This document shows positions 14,773 to 23,058 of a DNA stretch of 64,000 nucleotides, piece by piece. The translations under genes and the position numbers were made by a program. Positions within the stretch are counted from its first letter, which is position 1; every line of letters begins with the position of its first letter. Source of the DNA: Pseudobutyrivibrio ruminis AD2017 (lineage in GTDB: Bacteria; Bacillota; Clostridia; Lachnospirales; Lachnospiraceae); assembly GCF_000424305.1 (NCBI RefSeq), contig NZ_AUJQ01000006.1:62001-126000 (forward strand), written 5' to 3'. Under the pieces are notes generated by a model, which saw only the letters and a list, made by a program, of their open reading frames with translations, was not told the origin of the DNA and made no database searches.

Positions 14773-17384
14773 GCATCATTTAATTGATTTAGCAAATCTC
14801 CATATTCAGCCATCACCTCATAGTGATGTTCTTTTATGTAATCTATATTGTTTTCCTTAACCGCAAATTCCAAAGCCTTGGCCTTTGCAGAAAGCTCAGG
14901 GGCACCAATAGTCATAGATGTTCCTTTAAGAGAATGTGCCAATATCTGATAATTAGGCCAGTCCTCTTTGCTGAGACTTTCATTTAACGCAGGACGCTTA
15001 TCTTCGTTTACGTAGGTGGTAAGAATCTGTGTGTAAAAATCTTCATCATCTGCAGCAAATTCCATGCCAGCTTTTGTATCTAAAAAGCTAAGAGCTGATA
15101 GCAAGCTTGAAGTTACGTTAGGCTTTGAGACCGGACTTTCAGTTTCTTCATTTAATGTTATTAGATGAGAAGGTAAATGCTTCAGCAGCATTTCTTCCAA
15201 AACATTTGGCTTAATAGGTTTTGAAATATAGTCATCAAAACCGCTGTGAAGGTAAGATTGATCTGCTCCAATCATGGCGTTTGCCGTAACCATGATGACT
15301 GGAGTTTCGTTGTTGATGCTTTGCTTATTAGCGCGCAGTCTGGTGAGTACTTCTATGCCATCCATTTCAGGCATCATATGATCAAGAAAAACTAAATCGT
15401 ATTTGGTAGTATTCAGTTTTTCTAACGCAGCAGCACCACTTAAAACAGAATCGATTTGAATCTCAGTTTTCTTCAAAAGGCCGACTAATACGTCTAAGTT
15501 CATTTGTACATCATCAACGATTAAAATCCTTGCTTTAGGAGCAGTGAAACTTAGCTGATGTTTTTTTGTATCGGTTGAATAGTCATCATAAATACTTTCT
15601 AATGGAGCTGCATCAATTACTTTTTGAGGAATTTTTACGGTAAAGACTGAGCCCTTTCCGTAAGTGCTGTTTACTAATATTTGTCCATGCAAAAGATTAA
15701 CCAGGTCTTGAGTAATTGAAAGACCTAAGCCAGTTCCTTGTATTGAACGATTTCGTGACAGCTCAAATCTTTGGAAGTTTTCAAAAATATGAGGTAAATC
15801 AGTTTCTTTAATACCAATTCCGTTGTCTTCGACAGAAGCAATCAGCGTGATATTATTAAATGTACGTTTCTCATATTTGATATCTAACTTAATAGAGCCT
15901 TCTTCCTGTGTGTATTTAACGGCGTTGGATAGCAGATTTGAAAGAATCTGTTTTAATCTGACATCGTCACCGTAAAGAGTTTTAGGAAGCATTGGGTCAC
16001 AGTTTATTGTTAGATTTTGCCTTTTTTCAGCAGCAAGATAGTAAAACATGTTGTAGCAATCATTAAGTACTGTTTTGATGCTGTATTCATTTTTTATGAT
16101 TTCCAGCTTACCTGATTCAATCTTTGAAAAATCCAAAATATCATTAATTAAGGATGTAAGATTCTTAGAAGCTGTACTTATATTTTCTGCATATTTTAAT
16201 ATGGTTTCATCTTCACATTCTCTGCAGATAAGCTCATCCATACCTGATATGATGTTAATAGGTGTTCTTATTTCATGAGAAATATTGCTGATGAATTGTG
16301 ATTTAGCTTTATTAGCAGCTTGTGCTTCTTCCACTAGGCGATTTTCTTCAGTCAAATCTGTAGTTACTAAGATGTAACACATTGGCTCATGATTTTTGTC
16401 CATTTTGCAAGAAAAGTTAACTAATGTGACTTTGTCAGTAACCTCTGAGGTTAAGCGGTAATCGATTGCATCTCCTTCAGTAGCTTTGGCAAACATCTTC
16501 AGTGGCTCGCCACTTTTTAGCTTAAAGATTTCTTTAAGTCGAATACGCTGTGGCTCTTTATCAAGTCCAAGCAATTTATTAGCATATTCGTTTGACAGGC
16601 ATAAATGATAGTTAGTATCGAATACAAGCAGTCCTGCGGCCAGTGTTGAAAAAATATCCTTACTGATATTATTGACGGTGATATAGAACACCATGTATCT
16701 GTTGGCTGCAGTGTAGAAAACAACAAACGCAATACAAATACCAAAGCAATAGAAAATGTGCGCAAAGGAAATATCGTGCACAATTTTTATTAAATCAGGT
16801 ATTGTTGAAAGGCATAAAATAGTATTAGAAATGAAAGCATAAATAATAAGTCTTCGTTCACGTCTATATTTGGAACTAAATGCCCAAGCTATACTAATCA
16901 AAAGAAGACATATTACAAGTATGATTAGATATGTGTAGTGGAAGATATGTCTATATGGATCTGAGCGAATATAACTTGTAAAGTTGTCATATCTTATGAA
17001 TTTATCTGTGTCAGGATGCCCGTAGATTAAAACATCCAAAATAGCTGCGATAGATGCAATTCCAATAATCATGTATTCTGCAATTTTACTAAAGTTAAGG
17101 CAGCTGGTGATAAGCAGCAATTCTGCAACTAGATAAATGTCTATACCGACCAAACCTATAACTCTGAAAATATAGGCTAAAAACAGATTGGTGCTAAGGG
17201 ACATAATGGAATATCCTGTAAGACATAGACCGTTTCCTAAGGCAAGCAAAAATACGGCGTACTTAAAAAAGCCCCGGGTATGTTTTTCGCGGCTCAAAAA
17301 AACGGCCCCAAGGTGTATAGATACTGCACCAGACATTAATAATATTATGTTTATATATAGTAGATTATCTAAAAAAAGTTTCAT
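14757..17384 (-). CDS. Hybrid sensor histidine kinase, 7TM-PAS-HisKA-HATPase-REC-HPt
   Basis: 875 residues. Seven or so N-terminal membrane helices (5-225) of the HisKA_7TM type form the sensor. A PAS-like domain (240-345) leads to the HisKA dimerisation domain with phosphorylated His370 in FISNISHEIRTP. The ATPase domain has N-box SNLLSNAVKY, G1 VEDNGIGI and G2 GTGLGLS (485-585). A receiver domain (618-740) carries Asp668 in LVFLDHMMPEMDG and Lys722, and a C-terminal HPt domain carries His817 in LAHSLKGTS. It is a full phosphorelay kinase. It is divergent from the LytTR regulator at 17483, its most likely partner; a final transfer from HPt to that regulator is inferred. Confidence 0.93.
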   Translation of the reverse strand: MKLFLDNLLYINIILLMSGAVSIHLGAVFLSREKHTRGFFKYAVFLLALGNGLCLTGYSIMSLSTNLFLAYIFRVIGLVGIDIYLVAELLLITSCLNFSKIAEYMIIGIASIAAILDVLIYGHPDTDKFIRYDNFTSYIRSDPYRHIFHYTYLIILVICLLLISIAWAFSSKYRRERRLIIYAFISNTILCLSTIPDLIKIVHDISFAHIFYCFGICIAFVVFYTAANRYMVFYITVNNISKDIFSTLAAGLLVFDTNYHLCLSNEYANKLLGLDKEPQRIRLKEIFKLKSGEPLKMFAKATEGDAIDYRLTSEVTDKVTLVNFSCKMDKNHEPMCYILVTTDLTEENRLVEEAQAANKAKSQFISNISHEIRTPINIISGMDELICRECEDETILKYAENISTASKNLTSLINDILDFSKIESGKLEIIKNEYSIKTVLNDCYNMFYYLAAEKRQNLTINCDPMLPKTLYGDDVRLKQILSNLLSNAVKYTQEEGSIKLDIKYEKRTFNNITLIASVEDNGIGIKETDLPHIFENFQRFELSRNRSIQGTGLGLSITQDLVNLLHGQILVNSTYGKGSVFTVKIPQKVIDAAPLESIYDDYSTDTKKHQLSFTAPKARILIVDDVQMNLDVLVGLLKKTEIQIDSVLSGAAALEKLNTTKYDLVFLDHMMPEMDGIEVLTRLRANKQSINNETPVIMVTANAMIGADQSYLHSGFDDYISKPIKPNVLEEMLLKHLPSHLITLNEETESPVSKPNVTSSLLSALSFLDTKAGMEFAADDEDFYTQILTTYVNEDKRPALNESLSKEDWPNYQILAHSLKGTSMTIGAPELSAKAKALEFAVKENNIDYIKEHHYEVMAEYGDLLNQLNDALNKA

Positions 17385-17448
17385 AAATATATTATATATA
17401 ATTATTTTTGGTTTTTCATTATCAAACTGGCTTAATTATGCTATTATT

Positions 17449-17475
17449 TAGTTACAGTATAAGTTACATAAGGGG
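17449..17475 (+). promoter_or_regulatory. Promoter region of LytTR regulator with shared TAGTTACAGTATA motif
   Basis: TAGTTACAGTATA at 17449-17461 includes a TATAAG -10-like box and is followed by AAGGGG as ribosome site. The same 13-mer lies at 18288-18300 in front of the first surface protein gene. The -35 region is poor in both cases. Confidence 0.5.
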
Positions 17476-17482
17476 ATTTTAT

Positions 17483-18196
17483 ATGAGAGTTGCAGTTGTT
17501 GATGACGAAAGTATGTTTCGCATGCAATTGAAAATGATGGTAGAAAAGCTTTCAAAGGTTAAGTCGGTTCGAATTTTAGTTGATGAATTTGAAGATGGAC
17601 CAAGTTTTATTGATGCACTATCGGAAAGACGATACGATATTGTTTTCATGGATATTTATATGCCTGGTATGGATGGTATAGAAACAGCCAAAACGCTTAG
17701 ACGTAAGACTGAGAGAACCTTCCTTATCTTCCTGACAGCTTCAGATGGGCATTATCCAGACGCATTTTCGCTACATGCATTTGATTATGTTACAAAGCCA
17801 TTTACTTTAGAAAGAATAGACCAGGTTCTTACAGAAATATTAGAGCACACACCGCTTGATACAGCTTTTATAAAGATTTCTGCTTCCGGAGTGGAAGAAC
17901 GTGTTAAATTAAAAGACATTGTTGCTGTTACAACGGATGGGCATTATCTAGAAATAAGAAAATCCGATGGAACCACACGAAGAGCCAGATTAACGTCAGG
18001 CGAATTTTTAGAAATGACAGGTTCCGATAAAAGATTTGCAGTTCCGAACAGAGGCATCATTATTAATATGGAATATTTGGATTATATCGAAGCGGGTCAG
18101 GTTCATATGACTGATTCAAGCGAATATCCTGTATCAACTAGAAAAATACAAGAGTTAATGCAGATAGTTGATGAATATCGATATAATAATCAATAA
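17483..18196 (+). CDS. LytTR-family response regulator
   Basis: 237 residues from ATG 17483 (AAGGGG 7 nt upstream); an upstream in-frame start at 17408 has no ribosome site. The receiver domain (1-120) has acidic pocket VDDES, phosphorylated Asp57 in VFMDIYMPGMDG, a switch threonine in FLTAS and Lys105 in VTKPF. The C-terminal LytTR DNA-binding domain (about 135-235) shows VAVTTDGHYLEIRKSDG and FAVPNRGIIINMEYL. LytTR regulators bind pairs of direct repeats about two helical turns apart; such repeats occur upstream of the two genes that follow. It is divergent from the hybrid kinase, and a large hairpin terminator follows the gene. Confidence 0.93.
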   Translation: MRVAVVDDESMFRMQLKMMVEKLSKVKSVRILVDEFEDGPSFIDALSERRYDIVFMDIYMPGMDGIETAKTLRRKTERTFLIFLTASDGHYPDAFSLHAFDYVTKPFTLERIDQVLTEILEHTPLDTAFIKISASGVEERVKLKDIVAVTTDGHYLEIRKSDGTTRRARLTSGEFLEMTGSDKRFAVPNRGIIINMEYLDYIEAGQVHMTDSSEYPVSTRKIQELMQIVDEYRYNNQ

Positions 18197-18210
18197 ATAT
18201 AAAGAATTAG

Positions 18211-18279
18211 AGCTAGTACGAATTAGTTTTGCCAGATTTTAAACGTTTGTGCCAAAACTATTGCGTCTAGCTTTTTTTC
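18211..18279 (+). terminator. Large imperfect hairpin terminator after LytTR regulator gene
   Basis: AGCTAG (18211-18216) pairs with CTAGCT (18267-18272), and inside it AGTTTTG (18225-18231) pairs with CAAAACT (18253-18259), with mismatches between. CTTTTTTTCTG follows. The loop holds the direct repeats proposed as the LytTR site, so one stretch may do two jobs. Confidence 0.6.
18230..18254. promoter_or_regulatory. Putative LytTR binding site A (surface protein 1)
   Basis: Direct repeats TGCCA at 18230-18234 and 18250-18254, exactly 20 bp apart, within TTGCCAGATTTT and TGTGCCAAAAC. Site B (20795) has the same repeats, spacing and flanks. A TATAGT -10 box begins 47 bp after the second repeat. 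Confidence 0.65.
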
Positions 18280-18296
18280 TGTTATCCTAGTTACAG

Positions 18297-18302
18297 TATA
18301 GT
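18297..18302 (+). promoter_or_regulatory. -10 box of surface protein 1 gene
   Basis: TATAGT lies 29 nt upstream of the ATG. No -35 consensus is present 17 bp upstream (TTTTTC), which suits activator dependence. Confidence 0.5.
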
Positions 18303-18330
18303 TAAATTATATAACGAAAGGATTTAGGTG

Positions 18331-20721
18331 ATGAGGAAAGGTTCGGCCAAAGCCGCTGTTTTAGGCTTGTCGACAATTACTATAGCTGGCACCGTGGCGA
18401 TTCCGGTGCAAGTACAGGCTTCAGATAACACTGAAAGCCTTTTTAGCGACTCTTCATACACTGCTACAGACGTAGCAGATTCCCAAAGCCTTTCGGAATC
18501 TATAGATGATAATACAGTTGAAAATATTGTGGAAAACGTTTCAGGTACAGATATCCCTGAGGCAACAGAAGCAAAAGAAAGCATATCAAATGCTATTGAA
18601 GCCACAACTAATATAGAAACAGCCCAGCAGGCCATGGATGATGCCGAAGACGAAGCAAACGATATCGTTGGAACAATATCAGGCCAGGCTGATAACACAA
18701 AAGCTGATAGCGAAGCAGCTAAAACAGCAGCTCAAAACGCTAATGAGGCAGTACTTGCACCTAATACGACAAAATCAGATGCTGTCACTATTATTGCAGA
18801 TGCGGAAAAAACAGTATCCGATGCGCAGACCAATTACGATGAGGCCAGTGCTTCCTATGATAAAGCGATGGTAGCATATGAAGAGGCTAAGGAAGATTAT
18901 TTAACTGCCGCAGATGCATATAAATCAAATAAACAATCTGCATTGTCGGATTTAAATAAAGCAGACATAGCTTTAACAGAAGCAGAAGAAAAGCTTGCTA
19001 AAATGCAGCAGGAAGCTGAAGCTGCAAGACAGGCTTTAGTTGATGCCGGTGCAGAAGCATTAGTTAATGCAGACGAAACTACAGATATTTCAGAATATGT
19101 TCAGACTATTGTTAGATACTATTACATTCCTAATAATGAATTGTCTGATGGCCAGCAAATCACAGATTTTGTAGTTTCATCAACAAATGATGATTATCTT
19201 TCTATTTCATATACTATTACTGATTCGGATGGAAATATCTTAAGAACAGTAAATGCTGATTATGGCTATGAAGTAGATAAAGATTCTGGGGAGATTCGTA
19301 TATACGATAACAAGCTCTGCTACGAATATGTTGATTCAAACGGTCAAACAGTTCGCATCACAAAAGAAGAAGCACAAGCTTTAGACGATAACAGAATAGA
19401 AATCGGAAGATATTTTACAGCTACTGGTTTCTACATTCCTAGATATGAAGAGCTTGCAAGATATAAGGGAACCATTTCTTATATCAATTACTCTGATGCA
19501 AAGGCCATAGCTCAGGGCAAAAAATCTATCGAAGAATTATATGCCAGTGATTTATACAGATATAATGCAGAAGCTTCTTACATAGAAGGAACAAAAACAC
19601 CATGGCCTTTAACTTATCATTTGGATTTGAAATATAATGTTTATTACGACCAGGTGGAAGTATATCTTATGCCTATGACTCGTGTTAGTTACGAAGGCAT
19701 AGTAAAAGAACTAGCCCAATCAGGCAAAAGAGTTATAAGCACTCCTGAGGAATATAGATACGGTATAGTTAGATATATTCAAGAATATGCCATTTCTGAT
19801 CAGGTGGCAGGCAATGAATATGCATCATATAAGGATGCTGTAGCTGCTGTAACACAGGATGCTAAGGATTCAAAAGATGCTGTGGGCATAGATATTGCAA
19901 ATAGCACAAATCTTTCGATCAAAGAAAATATAAAATATGCATCTGTAGAAGAAAGACATATTAATGAAGGTAATGCTTTGTTTGAAAGCATGTCTAATGG
20001 CTATAGATCATACATATCTTCACTTAAGACTAAGCTTGATTATTATTCAAAGCTTATGGAGGATGTAAATAAAGCTAAAGAAAGTTATGCATCTGCTAAA
20101 TCAGAGGTTAAAAAGCTTCAGGACAAAATCGAAAGCTTAGATTCAGCAAACGATATAACTACAGCAGCAAAACTTGCATCTCTTCAGGCAAAGCTTGAAA
20201 AGGCAGAGCTTAACTTAACAACTGCAAAAGAAAATTTAGATTTTGCTAACGAATCATTAGCAAATGCAAAAACATCCTTTGCTAAGAGATACGAAACAGC
20301 ACCTTCAGTTCCTGCAGCTCCAGCAGCAGAAAACATTAAATCAACTATACAATCAGTTGTTTTAGACCTTACTGATGAAGAACTAGAAGAAACTGAAGAG
20401 CCAGAAGAGTTAGAAGATACAGAAGATCAAGCACAACAGATACAGGTTGCAAACGATACTACAGCTGGTACAGGCAACGATGGAAATGGTGGTGACGGGG
20501 AACAATCTGAATTAGATTCGGATGCTACTACGGAATTAGCAGGCGATGCTGTTACGATTCCAGATGAAGAAACGCCAACAACAATAACAATTGCAGGAAT
20601 ACTTGCCAGAGGAAAATGGTTTATAGGATTAGCAGGTGTATCTACAGCAGGTATCGGTGTTGCTGTTTTGGAAGCTAAGCACAGAGCAGCGATGAAACTA
20701 ATAGACAAATTAAATCAATAA
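18331..20721 (+). CDS. Large secreted coiled-coil surface protein with C-terminal TM anchor
   Basis: 796 residues from ATG 18331 (AAAGGA 8 nt upstream; GTG 18328 is a close alternative). A Sec signal peptide (RKGSAKAAVLGLSTITIAG ... VQAS) is followed by long Ala/Asp/Glu-rich coiled coils (about 90-240 and 570-680), a central beta-rich region (about 250-480) and an acidic linker. The C-terminus has motif TIPDEETP (20554-20577), then one membrane helix (GKWFIGLAGVSTAGIGVAVL) and a basic tail. There is no LPxTG motif. It has a LytTR-like site upstream and a signal peptide like that of the next protein. The function, adhesion or cell-surface scaffold, is inferred from architecture only. Confidence 0.85.
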   Translation: MRKGSAKAAVLGLSTITIAGTVAIPVQVQASDNTESLFSDSSYTATDVADSQSLSESIDDNTVENIVENVSGTDIPEATEAKESISNAIEATTNIETAQQAMDDAEDEANDIVGTISGQADNTKADSEAAKTAAQNANEAVLAPNTTKSDAVTIIADAEKTVSDAQTNYDEASASYDKAMVAYEEAKEDYLTAADAYKSNKQSALSDLNKADIALTEAEEKLAKMQQEAEAARQALVDAGAEALVNADETTDISEYVQTIVRYYYIPNNELSDGQQITDFVVSSTNDDYLSISYTITDSDGNILRTVNADYGYEVDKDSGEIRIYDNKLCYEYVDSNGQTVRITKEEAQALDDNRIEIGRYFTATGFYIPRYEELARYKGTISYINYSDAKAIAQGKKSIEELYASDLYRYNAEASYIEGTKTPWPLTYHLDLKYNVYYDQVEVYLMPMTRVSYEGIVKELAQSGKRVISTPEEYRYGIVRYIQEYAISDQVAGNEYASYKDAVAAVTQDAKDSKDAVGIDIANSTNLSIKENIKYASVEERHINEGNALFESMSNGYRSYISSLKTKLDYYSKLMEDVNKAKESYASAKSEVKKLQDKIESLDSANDITTAAKLASLQAKLEKAELNLTTAKENLDFANESLANAKTSFAKRYETAPSVPAAPAAENIKSTIQSVVLDLTDEELEETEEPEELEDTEDQAQQIQVANDTTAGTGNDGNGGDGEQSELDSDATTELAGDAVTIPDEETPTTITIAGILARGKWFIGLAGVSTAGIGVAVLEAKHRAAMKLIDKLNQ

Positions 20722-20730
20722 ACGTTACAA

Positions 20731-20761
20731 GGATTGACCGAAAGTCAATCCTTTTTATATT
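20731..20761 (+). terminator. Terminator of surface protein 1 gene
   Basis: GGATTGAC (20731-20738) and GTCAATCC (20744-20751) with a CGAAA loop, then TTTTTATATTT. Confidence 0.9.
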
Positions 20762-20794
20762 TATAACATAGTACACAAATATTTTATACGTTCT

Positions 20795-20819
20795 TGCCAG
20801 ATTTTTGACATTTTTGCCA
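20795..20819. promoter_or_regulatory. Putative LytTR binding site B (surface protein 2)
   Basis: Direct repeats TGCCA at 20795-20799 and 20815-20819, 20 bp apart, in the context TTGCCAGATTTTTGACATTT. It matches site A over about 30 bp with few changes but has no flanking hairpin, which argues that the repeat itself is what is conserved. TAGATT begins 47 bp after the second repeat, the same offset as at site A. Confidence 0.65.
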
Positions 20820-20861
20820 AAATCTTGTTTCAATAGTTGAGAAGTGTTACATTCTTTAAGG

Positions 20862-20867
20862 TAGATT
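20862..20867 (+). promoter_or_regulatory. -10 box of surface protein 2 gene
   Basis: TAGATT is placed as in the surface protein 1 promoter relative to the LytTR-like repeats; no good -35 box 17 bp upstream (GAGAAG). Confidence 0.45.
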
Positions 20868-20920
20868 TTAGAGACTAAAACAAATTTTTAACAAAATAAA
20901 ATAATTGAAAGGGACTAGAG

Positions 20921-22858
20921 ATGAAAAACAAGGTTGTAAAATCAATGACATTAGGTCTTTCTGCTGTTACGCTTGCAGGTTCTATGAATATTACTGCTTT
21001 GGCAGCTGAGCCTACAGAACAGAATGCAACAATTACAGAAGGCGCTGAAGTAGTACCTTCACAGGAAACACAGACAGATGAGAACAACGAGGTCGCTGGG
21101 GATGAAAAATTAGAAGAAAATATGTTAGGAGCAGCTAGTGTACCTAGAATACCAACAGACGCAGAAATGGTTCAAGCAGCAATTGCAGCAGGCATGACTA
21201 CAGAAAAGGAAGTTGAGCTTTACAATACACTTGTTGATGAAGTAAATGATGCGGTTTCAGATTACGCTGAAATGGTAGCTCCTGTTGTTACTCCTACAGA
21301 AAAGGAAGTAATTAAAGATGGTGATTCAGACGAGAACATCAAGAATATCATTAAGTCTAACCTTGGTGTAGATGACATTAAGGTAGAAAGAATGGATAGC
21401 GACTCAGTAAGAGTTACTTATACAGATGCTGAAGGTAACGAGCAGGTTGGTCATTATTGCTATAAGGTTGATCCAACTACTAATATTGTTACTGTTTCAA
21501 CAGAAGAAACAAAGTATGATTTACAGAAGCCTGAGGTTGAAGTAGTCACTGGTCCAACAGAAGATACATATAATACAGTTCCTGAGAACATTGCAGGTGC
21601 AAACGAAGAAATGCAGGGACTTATCAAAGAAGATGGTTCTAATTACGTAAAGCGTTATTTATACAATAATAACTATTACACAGAGGAAGCTTTCAACGCT
21701 CTTAACCTTTCAGATGATGAAAAGAAAAAGGCTTCTGTTGCTAACATTATCTTAATGGATACAGATACAGTAACTGGAAAATACGTTACTGATGAAACAT
21801 CTACAACATTTACAGATAAAACTACTGTAGATGAAAATGGTAACGTGGTTGAGGTTGAATGCCCTACTGTAGAAAACCTCATTGCTGAAGGTGATGCTAC
21901 AGTTGTTTCATTTTTTGATAAAGATGGTAAATTCATACAGAATGTTATCAACATAACTACAAAGGTTAAATATCAGTTCATTAATGGCGTGCTTTCTGAT
22001 ATTGATATGGAAACTAGAAATAACCAGATTGATGCTTTTAGCAAAGCTTTCATGGAGCAGGTTACAAATGAACTTCAGAAGCAGGAGAATATGATTGGTT
22101 TAGCTTTAGCTTTACCATTTGGTGATCCAACAAGACAGATTGGCAATCAGCCAATACAGCCAGTTGGAACAGGCTATTTTGCTGTAGGTTGCTCACATGA
22201 TACAACATATGATTCATTTGTAGCTAACTTTGTATCAAGATACTACACTACTTCATATGCTAACGAAATTCAGTCAGTTTTACCAACAGAGTACTCTACA
22301 CATTCATATACATTACATGTTAGAGTTGTTGGTACAACATATAATTTCATTCACCAGGCATTTGAGTGGGCGCCAACACCAGCACCTACACCTGTGCCAG
22401 GTCCAACACCAGCACCTACACCAGTACCAGGTCCAACACCTGCTCCAACACCAGGTCCAGGCCCAGCACCTACTCCTAGCGGAACAGTAGTAGTACCAGT
22501 AAATTACGACCCAACAACTATTCCAGAGGTTACACCAGTTCCAGCAGCAGGTCCACAGCAGCCAGCTAGACCAGCAAGAAGAAACGCAGTTGTTACAATC
22601 GAGGATGAGGATACTCCTCTTGCAGCAGATACAGAAGATGCAGTTGATACTGCTGATGCTCAGAAGACAGAAAAGGTTGAAGATACAAAGGAAGTTGAAA
22701 TCGAAGATCCAGCTGTTCCAGAGTCAGCTGCAGTTCAGAAGAATTTCTTGGAGCGCTCTTGGTGGTGGTGGATTCTTGTTATTATCGCTGTAATCAGTGG
22801 AGCTGTTGCTTACGAAAAGAAGGCTTCAAAGAATAAGAACGACGATATTACAAAATAA
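20921..22858 (+). CDS. Secreted proline-rich surface protein with C-terminal TM anchor
   Basis: 645 residues. The signal peptide (KSMTLGLSAVTLAGSMNITALAA) shares the LGLSxxTxAG core with the preceding protein. A mixed alpha/beta ectodomain (about 60-480) shows no known catalytic motif. Residues 485-520 are a wall-spanning Pro-rich repeat (PTPAPTPVPG three times), followed by TIEDEDTPL (22595-22621), an acidic spacer, and a terminal membrane helix (SWWWWILVIIAVISGAVAY) with basic tail. There is no LPxTG. The ribosome site is AAAGGGA. With the previous gene it forms the likely target set of the LytTR pair. Function unknown beyond surface location. Confidence 0.85.
   Translation: MKNKVVKSMTLGLSAVTLAGSMNITALAAEPTEQNATITEGAEVVPSQETQTDENNEVAGDEKLEENMLGAASVPRIPTDAEMVQAAIAAGMTTEKEVELYNTLVDEVNDAVSDYAEMVAPVVTPTEKEVIKDGDSDENIKNIIKSNLGVDDIKVERMDSDSVRVTYTDAEGNEQVGHYCYKVDPTTNIVTVSTEETKYDLQKPEVEVVTGPTEDTYNTVPENIAGANEEMQGLIKEDGSNYVKRYLYNNNYYTEEAFNALNLSDDEKKKASVANIILMDTDTVTGKYVTDETSTTFTDKTTVDENGNVVEVECPTVENLIAEGDATVVSFFDKDGKFIQNVINITTKVKYQFINGVLSDIDMETRNNQIDAFSKAFMEQVTNELQKQENMIGLALALPFGDPTRQIGNQPIQPVGTGYFAVGCSHDTTYDSFVANFVSRYYTTSYANEIQSVLPTEYSTHSYTLHVRVVGTTYNFIHQAFEWAPTPAPTPVPGPTPAPTPVPGPTPAPTPGPGPAPTPSGTVVVPVNYDPTTIPEVTPVPAAGPQQPARPARRNAVVTIEDEDTPLAADTEDAVDTADAQKTEKVEDTKEVEIEDPAVPESAAVQKNFLERSWWWWILVIIAVISGAVAYEKKASKNKNDDITK
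22373..22462 (+). repeat. Three 30-bp tandem repeats encoding PTPAPTPVPG
   Basis: Units at 22373-22402, 22403-22432 and 22433-22462 are nearly identical in DNA, the third more diverged. They lie in frame in the surface protein gene and could expand or contract by slippage without a frameshift. Confidence 0.85.
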
Positions 22859-22912
22859 TAATAGGTGGTTTGCATTAAGAATGCATTCGCTTTGAATGTA
22901 AAGGGACGAATA

Positions 22913-23014
22913 ATGAAGGTATTTCTATTTAAAGTAAAAATGTTTAAGACAATGTTTGAGAATCATAAACTGAGAAAACAGTTGAGAAGATCAAAAAGAG
23001 ACAAACTTGACTAA
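22913..23014 (+). CDS. Small basic protein downstream of surface protein 2 (33 aa)
   Basis: ATG 22913 is preceded by AAGGGA with a 6-nt gap, a strong site. The product (MKVFLFKVKMFKTMFENHKL then RKQLRRSKRDKLD) is very basic and amphipathic with no membrane helix. It ends just before a bidirectional terminator, so it is probably cotranscribed with the surface protein gene. No family recognised; it could bind nucleic acid or membranes. Confidence 0.5.
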   Translation: MKVFLFKVKMFKTMFENHKLRKQLRRSKRDKLD

Positions 23015-23015
23015 T

Positions 23016-23058
23016 AAAAAAGCTTGTTACCTTGTAAAGGTAGCAAGCTTTTTGTTTT
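23016..23058. terminator. Bidirectional terminator before mscL
   Basis: AAAAAGCTTGTTACCTT pairs with AAGGTAGCAAGCTTTTT (ending 23053) with one mismatch. TTGTTTTAT follows on the plus strand and a T run on the minus strand. It separates the convergent 33-aa gene and mscL. Confidence 0.85.

Noticed and set aside
14603-14860. Extra 85-codon forward frame over the reductase end
   Set aside because: It overlaps the reductase in another frame and runs through its terminator, with no ribosome site.
17408-17431. Third LytTR site between kinase and regulator
   Set aside because: On the reverse strand AAGCCAG and ACCAAAA are about 19 bp apart, but the match is poor and too near the kinase start.
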